A DNA stretch of 10,874 nucleotides from Bacillota bacterium (GTDB taxonomy: Bacteria; Bacillota; Clostridia; Christensenellales; CAG-138), in assembly GCA_023461495.1 (NCBI GenBank), contig JAEYLA010000286.1, positions 1-10,874 of the forward strand, read 5' to 3'. Below, in pieces: positions 1 through 8,257 of this stretch; the stretch's first letter is position 1; the number at the start of each line of letters is the position of its first letter. Under the pieces are notes generated by a model. That model had not been told where the DNA came from. It saw nothing but the letters and a program-made list of their open reading frames with translations, and made no database searches. The position numbers and the translations under genes are program-made.

Positions 1-2
1 GG

Positions 3-1988
<1,986 letters not shown>

Positions 1989-1993
1989 ACACG

Positions 1994-2010
1994 CGGGGGC
2001 TTTGCTCCCG
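1994..2010. repeat. Hairpin 1 in the gyrB-gyrA gap
   Basis: CGGGGGC and GCTCCCG pair around a TTT loop, a 7-bp stem with one G-U pair in RNA. It starts six bases after the gyrB stop. The 11-mer GGGGGCTTTGC recurs exactly at 4684-4694, just after the gyrA stop, so this seems to be a repeated post-stop element. There is no T-run after it, so it is not a standard terminator. Confidence 0.6.
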
Positions 2011-2018
2011 GTCCCCCA

Positions 2019-2040
2019 CCCAAGGGACCCGTCCCTTGGG
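2019..2040. repeat. Hairpin 2 in the gyrB-gyrA gap (10-bp perfect stem)
   Basis: CCCAAGGGAC and GTCCCTTGGG form a perfect 10-bp inverted repeat with only CC between the arms. It is followed by GGGAATTCCC, itself a palindrome, and by no uridine tract. I recall similar palindromes between genes of GC-rich gut Clostridia. Role unknown: it could protect mRNA ends, pause transcription or be a dispersed repeat. Confidence 0.7.
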
Positions 2041-2054
2041 AATTCCCTTCTTAA

Positions 2055-2078
2055 TGAAAACGTCAATGTACGTTTTCA
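2055..2078. repeat. Hairpin 3 in the gyrB-gyrA gap (9-bp perfect stem)
   Basis: TGAAAACGT and ACGTTTTCA pair perfectly around a CAATGT loop. On either strand the stem ends in an A- or T-rich arm, so it does not look like an intrinsic terminator. It is separate from the structured repeat that begins at 2083. Confidence 0.65.
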
Positions 2079-2082
2079 GAAT

Positions 2083-2145
2083 GGGTTCTTAGGGGCGTTA
2101 CGCCCCTAAGCGGGTGTTTGCGGGCAGAGCCTGCAACGTACTCCC
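2083..2145 (+). repeat. Structured intergenic repeat, copy 1 (two stems)
   Basis: This copy begins GGGTTCTTAGGGG and ends near AACGTACTCCC. Stem one is CTTAGGGGCG/CGCCCCTAAG (2088-2110, loop TTA). Stem two is TTGCGGGC/GCCTGCAA (2118-2136, loop AGA, one G-U pair). The same layout in reverse complement occurs at 4705-4763. Shared segments are GGGTTCTTAGGG, GTTAC, CCCTAAGCGGG, the loop GA, and CAACGTA. Stem bases that differ between copies mostly still pair. No coding potential is apparent. It resembles a REP- or MITE-like dispersed element, but with only two copies in view the type is unproven. Confidence 0.75.
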
Positions 2146-2153
2146 AAAACAGC

Positions 2154-2160
2154 AGAAAGG
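2154..2160 (+). promoter_or_regulatory. Possible ribosome binding site of gyrA
   Basis: AGAAAGG lies 13 bases before the ATG at 2174, longer than usual. No better site or earlier in-frame start is visible, and the ATG gives the standard GyrA N-terminus. The long spacing may mean modest initiation. Confidence 0.45.
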
Positions 2161-2173
2161 TACGTAAGACTTT

Positions 2174-4672
2174 ATGAGCGATATCCTCCGCATACAGCCA
2201 TTGCCCATTGAGCATGAAATGAAGCACTCCTTCATTTCTTACGCGATGGCGGTCATCATCAACCGCGCCTTGCCGGATGTGCGGGACGGCTTAAAGCCCG
2301 TACACCGCCGCATCCTGTACTCCATGGACGAGCTTGGCTTACAGCCGGATAAGCCGTTCCGTAAATCCGCGCGTATCGTTGGCGACGTGCTGGGCAAATA
2401 CCACCCGCACGGCGACAGCTCCGTGTACGACGCGATGGTACGCCTGGCGCAGGATTTTAACACCCGCTACCCGCTGGTGGAAGGCCATGGCAACTTCGGC
2501 TCGGTGGACGGCGACTCGGCCGCAGCCATGCGTTATACGGAAGCGCGTTTTTCCAAGCTTGCCGCGGAAATGATGGCGGACATTGAGAAGAACACCGTCG
2601 ATTTCGTGCCCAACTTTGATGAAACGCTGCTACAGCCAAGCGTGCTGCCCGCGCGGTTTCCGAACCTATTGGTCAACGGCTCGGGCGGTATCGCGGTGGG
2701 TATGGCGACAAACATTCCCCCGCACAACCTGACGGAAACGATCGACGCGCTATGCTACCTCATCGACAACCCGGATGCCACGGTAGATGAGCTGATGGAA
2801 TACATCCCCGCCCCGGACTTCCCGACGGGCGGCGTGATCATGGGGCGCTCGGGCATCGCCTCCGCGTACCACACGGGGCGCGGGCGCATTGTGGTGCGCG
2901 CCAAGGCGGAGATTGAGCAGCTGCCGCAGAACAAGAGCCGCATCGTGGTGACGGAAATTCCGTACCAGGTGAACAAGGCGCGGCTGGTGGAGCGCATTGC
3001 GGAGCTCATCCACGATAAAAAGATCGAAGGCATCTCGGACCTTAGGGACGAGACGGACCGCACGGGCATGCGCATCGTCATCGATCTTAAAAAGGACGTC
3101 AACGCAAATGTCATATTGAACCAGCTTTACAAGCACACGGCCATGCAGGATACATTCGGCGTGATCATGATTGCGCTCGTGGACGGCGAGCCGAAGGTAT
3201 TAACGCTGCGCGAAATGCTCACGCACTACCTTGCGCACCAGAAGCAGGTCGTTACCCGCCGCACGCAGTATGACCTCGAGCGCGCGCAGGAGCGCCTGCA
3301 TCTGTTGGAAGGCCTCATCAAGGCGCTCGACAACATCGATGAAATTGTAGAGCTCATCAAATCCTCCCCCAACGGTCCGGAAGCGAAGGCGCGCCTGATG
3401 GCGCGATTCGATTTCTCCGAAAAACAGGCGCAGGCTATCCTCGACATGCGCTTGCAGCGCCTGACGGGCTTGGAGCGGGAAAAGATCCTCGCGGAGTTTG
3501 ACGAGCTGACAAAGACCGTGGCATATCTCATGAGCATCCTCGCGGATGAGCAGCTGCTGCTTTCCATCATCCGGGACGAAGCGCTTGAAATCAGGCGCAA
3601 GTATGCCGACAAACGCCGCACGGAGATCACGGACATCATCGAGGACATCGATATGGACGACATCATCCAGGAGGAGGAGATGTGCGTCACGCTCACGCAC
3701 TTTGGCTACATCAAGCGCCTTTCCTCCGATACATACCGCGCGCAGAACAGGGGCGGGCGCGGCGTAATGGGCCAGGGCACGCGCGAGGAGGACTTTGTGG
3801 AGCAGCTGTTTGTGACCTCCACGCACGCGCACATCCTGTTCTTTACAAACTACGGGCGCGCGTTCAAGATCAAGTGCTATGTCATCCCCGAGGCGGGCCG
3901 CTCCGCGAAGGGCACGGCAATCGTGAACCTGTTGCAGCTTTCGGGCGGCGAGCGCATCACGGCGATGTTCCCCGTCACCAAGGACGACCCGGGCGAATAC
4001 CTTGTGATGGCGACCCGGCAGGGTGTCATTAAAAAGACGCCGATCTCGGACTTTGACAACATCCGCAAGGGCGGCCTCATTGCCCAGAACCTGCGCGAGG
4101 GCGACGAGCTGATTGCAGTCGAGCTCTCAAGCGGCAAGGACGAGTTTATGCTGGCGACCAGCAAGGGCAAGTGCATCCGTTTTGATGAAAACGATGTGCG
4201 CGCCATGGGCCGCGGCGCGACGGGCGTGAAATCCATATCGCTCGACGAAGAAGACGTGGTGGTGGATATGGTGCGTGTGCTGCCTGATGCGGACGTGCTG
4301 ACCGTGACCGAAAACGGCATGGGCAAGCGCACGCCGGAGGACGCCTACCGCGGACAGAAGCGCGGCGGCAAGGGCATCATCGCCATGCAGATTACGGAAA
4401 AGACCGGCGACCTCTGCGGCATTGCCATGGTAACGGGCGATGAGGACCTGCTGCTCATCCGCGACGACGGCATGGTTATCCGCATGCCCATGGAACAGAT
4501 CAGCCAGACGGCAGGCCGCGGCACACAGGGCGTACGGCTCATGCGCGCGGACGGCGGCACGCGGGTGGTCAGTATCGCGATCGCGCCCAGGGCGGAGAAC
4601 GGCGAGGACGAGGCAGAGCTTGACATCACACAGATGGAAGGAAAGCTGCTGGACGGGGAAGACTCGGAGTAA
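2174..4672 (+). CDS. gyrA: DNA gyrase subunit A (GyrA)
   Basis: DNA cleavage and wrapping subunit of gyrase, partner of the upstream GyrB. The 832 residues match the family. The N-terminal breakage-reunion part carries the catalytic Tyr121 in AAMRYTEAR (E. coli Tyr122), the quinolone-region sequence GDSSVYDAM with Ser82 and Asp86 in wild-type state, then the tower and coiled-coil with a [11 protein letters not shown] gate segment near residues 425-435. The C-terminal beta-pinwheel, from about residue 500, has a GyrA-box QNRGGRG at 524-530 and a second related motif QKRGGKG at 728-734. These favour gyrase over ParC. The tail is acidic, as in B. subtilis. It lies 185 bp after gyrB on the same strand, with no clear promoter seen between, so co-transcription is likely but must pass several hairpins. 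The wild-type residues at 82 and 86 predict no target-based quinolone resistance from this region. Confidence 0.97.
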   Translation: MSDILRIQPLPIEHEMKHSFISYAMAVIINRALPDVRDGLKPVHRRILYSMDELGLQPDKPFRKSARIVGDVLGKYHPHGDSSVYDAMVRLAQDFNTRYPLVEGHGNFGSVDGDSAAAMRYTEARFSKLAAEMMADIEKNTVDFVPNFDETLLQPSVLPARFPNLLVNGSGGIAVGMATNIPPHNLTETIDALCYLIDNPDATVDELMEYIPAPDFPTGGVIMGRSGIASAYHTGRGRIVVRAKAEIEQLPQNKSRIVVTEIPYQVNKARLVERIAELIHDKKIEGISDLRDETDRTGMRIVIDLKKDVNANVILNQLYKHTAMQDTFGVIMIALVDGEPKVLTLREMLTHYLAHQKQVVTRRTQYDLERAQERLHLLEGLIKALDNIDEIVELIKSSPNGPEAKARLMARFDFSEKQAQAILDMRLQRLTGLEREKILAEFDELTKTVAYLMSILADEQLLLSIIRDEALEIRRKYADKRRTEITDIIEDIDMDDIIQEEEMCVTLTHFGYIKRLSSDTYRAQNRGGRGVMGQGTREEDFVEQLFVTSTHAHILFFTNYGRAFKIKCYVIPEAGRSAKGTAIVNLLQLSGGERITAMFPVTKDDPGEYLVMATRQGVIKKTPISDFDNIRKGGLIAQNLREGDELIAVELSSGKDEFMLATSKGKCIRFDENDVRAMGRGATGVKSISLDEEDVVVDMVRVLPDADVLTVTENGMGKRTPEDAYRGQKRGGKGIIAMQITEKTGDLCGIAMVTGDEDLLLIRDDGMVIRMPMEQISQTAGRGTQGVRLMRADGGTRVVSIAIAPRAENGEDEAELDITQMEGKLLDGEDSE

Positions 4673-4680
4673 AGAATGCT

Positions 4681-4700
4681 TATGGGGGCTTTGCCCCATA
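4681..4700. repeat. Hairpin after gyrA
   Basis: TATGGGGGC pairs with GCCCCATA around TTT, with one bulged G. It lies eight bases after the gyrA stop and contains the GGGGGCTTTGC 11-mer also found after gyrB (1995-2005). There is no T-run, so termination would be weak or factor-dependent. Confidence 0.6.
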
Positions 4701-4704
4701 GCTA

Positions 4705-4763
4705 GGGTTACGTTGGGGCTCCGCCCCAAACCCCGCTTAGGGCTGTAACAGCCCTAAGAACCC
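4705..4763 (-). repeat. Structured intergenic repeat, copy 2 (inverted)
   Basis: This is the reverse complement of the element at 2083-2145. On the + strand it has TTGGGGC/GCCCCAA (4713-4729, loop TCC) and CTTAGGGCTG/CAGCCCTAAG (4736-4758, loop TAA). Compared with copy 1, inner stem pairs change together (GGCG/CGCC against GCTG/CAGC). The GTAACCC end and the GAACCC end match copy 1 closely. It fills most of the 114-bp gap between gyrA and the CCA gene. The sequence alone cannot say whether it is mobile, a terminator or an RNA-stability element. Confidence 0.75.
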
Positions 4764-4773
4764 TATATTTCCT

Positions 4774-4779
4774 AAAGGA
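4774..4779 (+). promoter_or_regulatory. Ribosome binding site of cca
   Basis: AAAGGA lies seven bases before the ATG at 4787. It supports that start over later in-frame methionines. Confidence 0.65.
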
Positions 4780-4786
4780 AAACAGC

Positions 4787-6238
4787 ATGACCAACACACA
4801 ATATCCAACCGAACTGACACAGCTCGCCCGCTTATTTTTTGAAGCGGGCGAGGTTTTATATGCCGTTGGCGGCATGCCAAGAAACGCACAGCTCAATCTG
4901 CCGCCCAGCGATATGGACATCTGCTCCAAAATGCTGCCTGAGGATGTGCTGTCCTTTTGTAAAGCGCATGGGTACAAGTGCATCCCGAAGGCGCTGGAGT
5001 TTGGCACGGTGGAGATCCACGCGGGCGAACACCACTTTGAGCACACCACGTTCCGGGGTGACGTGTACGGCGAGGGCGGCACGCACAGGCCGGAAGCAGT
5101 GCGCTTTAGCAGCACCATAGAAGGCGACGCGTTCCGGCGGGACTTTACGTGCAACGCGCTGTATGCGGACATCCTCACAGGCGAATTGATTGACCCGACG
5201 GGCGGCATAGCGGATATCGAGCGCCGCTTGATCCGCGCCACCTCCAAAGACCCGGCGGCGATTTTACGGGACGACGGGCTGCGGGTGCTGCGGTTAATCC
5301 GCTTTGCGTGCGAGCTTGGGTTTGACATTGAGGAGGCAACATGGCGCGCCGCGTGTGAAAACGTGGGCGGCCTAAAAGATATCGCCTGGGAGCGCAAGCG
5401 GGACGAGCTCAACAAAATCCTGCTTTCCGATGTGCGGTATCCAACGCTGACCGATGGCGAATTCTCGCCTGTGCTGCGCGGGCTGACGCTGCTATACGAG
5501 ATGGGCGCTTTGCCGTATCTAATCCCCGAGCTGCTGGAGGGCAAGCATATCACGCAGCGCCCGCAATACCATGCATACGATGTACTGCGCCACAACTTCC
5601 ATGCCTGCGCGGAAGCGCCGGCGACGCTTACGATGCGCATGACCGGGCTGTTGCACGATATCGGCAAACCCGCGGCGCTCAGGGAGAAAGGCTTGCCGCC
5701 CGACGCGGGCGGCCACACGGAAAACCCCAAGGCCTTGCTGCCCCACGGCACCACGCCCATGCTCGGGCACGATATCCTTGGCGCGCCCATTTCCCGGGAA
5801 ATAATGGAGCGCCTGCGCTATCCCAATGCGCTGATAGACGAGGTCGCCTTTTTGGTCGGCCAGCACATGTACGACCTCAACGGGCGCGCGCGGGAAACGA
5901 CGCTCCGCGCCAAGTTCGCTTCCATTGGCTATGAGCGCGCGCAGCACCTGTGCGAAATCCGGGAGGCCGATGTGCGGGGCTCCGGACTATCCCCGTATTT
6001 TGAAGCAACCCGCTGGCGGGCAGTATTGCAGAAGATGAAGCTTGAGGGCGCGCCGTTCTCCGAAAAAGAGCTCAACTGTACCGGCAAGGACATTATGGAT
6101 TGGCTGAACCTGCCGCCCGGCGAGAAGGTGGGGGAGCTGAAGCATAAGCTTTTGTTGCACTGCGCGCGCCACCCAAAAGACAATACGCCCGAACGGTTGA
6201 GGCGGATCGCCATCGGGATGATGCACGATAGGGGGTAG
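4787..6238 (+). CDS. cca: CCA tRNA nucleotidyltransferase with HD domain
   Basis: Adds or repairs the 3'-terminal CCA of tRNA from CTP and ATP without a template, in the cytoplasm. The 483-residue protein is a class II nucleotidyltransferase. Visible in order are the GGxxR turn at 28-32, the metal-binding DMD at 42-44, an RRDFTCNALYAD motif for ribose recognition, a DPTGGIADIERRLIR segment, and DDGLRVLRLIRFACELGF of the RNA-binding head. A C-terminal HD domain follows with LLHDIGKP (His290, Asp291) and a GHDILGA histidine. HD-type members of this family often also have phosphohydrolase activity. The first motif reads GGMPRN where GGxVRD is usual. Close relatives include poly(A) polymerase and A-only or CC-only enzymes, which cannot be separated with certainty by eye. 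A full-length class II enzyme in a Firmicute makes CCA addition the best call. It follows gyrA on the same strand and has GC-rich codon use like the gyrase genes. Confidence 0.9.
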   Translation: MTNTQYPTELTQLARLFFEAGEVLYAVGGMPRNAQLNLPPSDMDICSKMLPEDVLSFCKAHGYKCIPKALEFGTVEIHAGEHHFEHTTFRGDVYGEGGTHRPEAVRFSSTIEGDAFRRDFTCNALYADILTGELIDPTGGIADIERRLIRATSKDPAAILRDDGLRVLRLIRFACELGFDIEEATWRAACENVGGLKDIAWERKRDELNKILLSDVRYPTLTDGEFSPVLRGLTLLYEMGALPYLIPELLEGKHITQRPQYHAYDVLRHNFHACAEAPATLTMRMTGLLHDIGKPAALREKGLPPDAGGHTENPKALLPHGTTPMLGHDILGAPISREIMERLRYPNALIDEVAFLVGQHMYDLNGRARETTLRAKFASIGYERAQHLCEIREADVRGSGLSPYFEATRWRAVLQKMKLEGAPFSEKELNCTGKDIMDWLNLPPGEKVGELKHKLLLHCARHPKDNTPERLRRIAIGMMHDRG

Positions 6239-6312
6239 GCAGCCGGAATGGATCATGGATGAAATAAAGCGATTATCAGAATCATTTATCAAAGGATTTA
6301 TTCCAAACAGAA

Positions 6313-6321
6313 TGGTATATT
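6313..6321 (+). promoter_or_regulatory. Possible extended -10 promoter of the NlpC/P60 gene
   Basis: TGGTATATT fits an extended -10 (TGn plus TATATT, five of six to consensus), 73 bases before the start at 6395. No convincing -35 is present. The 156-bp gap from 6239 also has a 7-bp inverted repeat, AGCTTTC at 6336-6342 and GAAAGCT at 6364-6370, in the predicted leader; its role is unknown. Confidence 0.35.
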
Positions 6322-6383
6322 GGTAGTATCATTTCAGCTTTCATTGGGCGCTTTGCGTTTGTTGAAAGCTCATTTTTGTTTTG

Positions 6384-6388
6384 GAGGA
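6384..6388 (+). promoter_or_regulatory. Ribosome binding site that sets the NlpC/P60 start
   Basis: GAGGA, within TTGGAGGATG, lies six bases before the ATG at 6395. An in-frame TTG at 6320 would add 25 residues but lacks any ribosome site, so 6395 is chosen. Confidence 0.75.
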
Positions 6389-6394
6389 TGTTCT

Positions 6395-8212
6395 ATGAAA
6401 AACTATGTACTACCCGATTTCCAAACCCCGCCGGGAATCGACTCGAAAGAAAAGGTCCGCCTGGCGCAGCGCCAACTCGGTGTCAACGATGACGGCGTAT
6501 GGGGGCCGAAAACACAGGCAGCGTACAAACAATATCTCGCCGCCCAGCCTACGCTAAGTACGAACAGCTTGAATGCCCAAAGGAATAATCCCAGCCTTGA
6601 TCAAAACAGCTTGGAGCAAATCATTCGAACGTTGCCCGGTACAACCAACCCAACTATACAAACGAACGACAACAGCGCGCTGAAATTGCACACCATGATC
6701 AACGCTTCTACACTCGGCCCAAGCCTGAAAAGCAGGGCGAAATTCACCATAGATGCGCTGGATAAAGAGCGGCAGGATGAATTGCTGCTCAATGTCATGC
6801 TGGATGGGGTAGACACATATTTTTCGCAGGAAGCCTGGGATCAGGGGGCATATTCATTGATGTCCGCGAACCCGTCAAAAAGGATTCATGAAAACATGCT
6901 GCTCCCCGGCGAAGGGCAAGCTAGGGAGGCATTGGCGACAAAACTGAATGATGTCGCGCCGATGAAAGCAGTTAGCTTGGCTGCCAGTTCAAACAGAGGC
7001 TCCATAAGTACGGAACAAAAATCGAGTTCCTCCGCTAACAGCCATAAGACAATACCCATGGCTCAACAGGATTACAACAAACGTGCAGCGGATATGAGAC
7101 AAGAACTTGATACGCTGATGCGAAGAATCCGCTTTTCAAACTTATCTGAAAAAGAAAAACAAGAGGCAATCAGTATATTGGGGGATATTGGGGCCGTTGG
7201 CGCCACCGATATGAACCTGAATATCCTGAACCAAATTCGCCAACAGGGGCTGGAACGCTTTTTCAGGATGCTGCCGGAATCGTCAAGAAGGCAGGTTATT
7301 CTCCATAATAAGCAGCAAATTAGGATGGATTTGATGGAAGAGCTTGATGAAGTCAAAGAAGAAATCTCTCAAATCCCAATTTGGGAGAAAATCCCGTTCA
7401 TGCTCAGTGAGCGATACGGCATTGCTCTGGAAAGAGAACAGGTACTTCAAGAAAAAATTCAAAATGTCGAAAATGCACTTGATAAAGTCTTTCCGGAATG
7501 GGAAAATGTAATGGAAATTGGTGGAATAGGGCCTGTGGCAACATTGCGTCCTTCGCCAACACCTACCCCTACTCCGAAACCTACGCCTACCCCAAGCCCC
7601 ATGCCTACGCCAAGTCCAACCCCAATCCCCAAACCTACCCCCGGTTTAACGTTAACACCTCAAGGCATGCCAAAAGAACTGGCTGATCATTGGGACAGAT
7701 TTTGGGAAGAATTGACTCGGGCATCTTCCGAGAATGGAGGATTGACGGCTGAGCAGAGATATGCAATCGTTGCAAAAAGCGCAGAATATCTTGGATTTAA
7801 GACTGATGGCACAAAAAAATTCCTTTATCCTGAAAAAAAAGAGAAAAATGATAATGCAATAGACTGCAGCGCACTTGTGAAGGAACTCTATCGCGCAGCG
7901 GGCATTAAGTTACATGGAAGCTCTTATGATATGGCAGAAAACGCATTTAATAGTGGATGGGGTATAAATAAAGAAAATTTGCGGCCGGGAGATCTTATTT
8001 TCTGGGAGAAGGCGGGAAATGAGACGGAGAGAATATGGAAAGGTATTCACCATGTTGGCATATATTTATACACAGATGATCATGACCAAATTTGGATTAT
8101 AGATTCCACTGGTTCGAAGCATGGGCCTGCTGTTCAGCCATTATGGGGCGATAAGAAACGTACTTCAACAGGATCATTAGTATATGGATATGTTTCTGTT
8201 CCGGGTTTTTAA
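6395..8212 (+). CDS. Peptidoglycan-binding NlpC/P60 cell-wall hydrolase, no signal peptide
   Basis: Predicted peptidoglycan endopeptidase of 605 residues. NlpC/P60 enzymes usually cut the D-Glu to diamino-acid bond in stem peptides. Residues 18-47 form a PG_binding_1-like module (VRLAQRQLGVNDDGVWGPKT). A long, mostly helical middle of unrecognised type follows, with likely coiled-coil stretches near 302-327 and 344-366. Residues 386-416 are a Pro/Thr-rich hinge of PTP-type repeats. The C-terminal catalytic domain has Cys491 in AIDCSALV, an LRPGDLIFW segment, and His553 in HHVGIYLY. The third polar position appears to be Asp570 (WIIDSTG), where His, Asn or Gln is more usual. The N-terminus is hydrophilic with no signal peptide or membrane segment, so export would need another route: lysis, a phage-like or injection apparatus, or non-classical release. 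Base composition becomes more AT-rich in the catalytic part. The lipoprotein gene 45 bp downstream is probably co-transcribed. Confidence 0.85.
   Translation: MKNYVLPDFQTPPGIDSKEKVRLAQRQLGVNDDGVWGPKTQAAYKQYLAAQPTLSTNSLNAQRNNPSLDQNSLEQIIRTLPGTTNPTIQTNDNSALKLHTMINASTLGPSLKSRAKFTIDALDKERQDELLLNVMLDGVDTYFSQEAWDQGAYSLMSANPSKRIHENMLLPGEGQAREALATKLNDVAPMKAVSLAASSNRGSISTEQKSSSSANSHKTIPMAQQDYNKRAADMRQELDTLMRRIRFSNLSEKEKQEAISILGDIGAVGATDMNLNILNQIRQQGLERFFRMLPESSRRQVILHNKQQIRMDLMEELDEVKEEISQIPIWEKIPFMLSERYGIALEREQVLQEKIQNVENALDKVFPEWENVMEIGGIGPVATLRPSPTPTPTPKPTPTPSPMPTPSPTPIPKPTPGLTLTPQGMPKELADHWDRFWEELTRASSENGGLTAEQRYAIVAKSAEYLGFKTDGTKKFLYPEKKEKNDNAIDCSALVKELYRAAGIKLHGSSYDMAENAFNSGWGINKENLRPGDLIFWEKAGNETERIWKGIHHVGIYLYTDDHDQIWIIDSTGSKHGPAVQPLWGDKKRTSTGSLVYGYVSVPGF
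7550..7642 (+). repeat. Proline/threonine hinge-coding tandem repeat
   Basis: Short C-rich units coding PTP, PSP and PKP triplets encode residues 386-416 of the NlpC/P60 protein. Such hinges separate wall-binding from catalytic domains in secreted Gram-positive enzymes. The degenerate DNA repeat could vary in length by slippage. It is coding sequence, not a CRISPR array. Confidence 0.8.
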
Positions 8213-8224
8213 AGCGCTTTAAAA
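8207..8224. promoter_or_regulatory. 18-bp perfect palindrome at the gene junction
   Basis: TTTTAAAGC followed by GCTTTAAAA is a perfect palindrome with no spacer. It overlaps the stop codon of the NlpC/P60 gene and lies 33 bp before the lipoprotein start. With no loop and an A/T-rich stem it is a poor terminator. A dimeric regulator site is possible. No function can be assigned. Confidence 0.45.
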
Positions 8225-8257
8225 GAAATTGTATAACAAAAGAAAGGGAACAACCAT

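Noticed and set aside
2019..2040. Intrinsic terminator after gyrB
   Set aside because: The stem is strong but followed by GGGAATTCCC rather than a T-run, so it is listed as a hairpin only.
2230..2540. Quinolone-resistance changes in gyrA
   Set aside because: The key positions are Ser82 and Asp86, the susceptible state, so nothing unusual is present.
3200..4729. Antisense open frames of about 200 codons over gyrA
   Set aside because: They are shadows of gyrA codon bias, rich in Ala, Arg and His, with no family features.
4708..5790. A 360-codon open frame antisense to the cca gene
   Set aside because: Serine/arginine-rich translation without recognisable motifs, fully overlapping a clear gene. 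Long antisense frames are common in GC-rich coding DNA.
6320..6394. Upstream TTG start adding 25 residues to the NlpC/P60 protein
   Set aside because: No ribosome site precedes it, and the GGAGGATG site points to 6395. The extra residues also do not form a convincing signal peptide.
7550..7642. CRISPR-like short repeats
   Set aside because: The repeat codes in frame for a PTP hinge, and units are irregular with no spacers.
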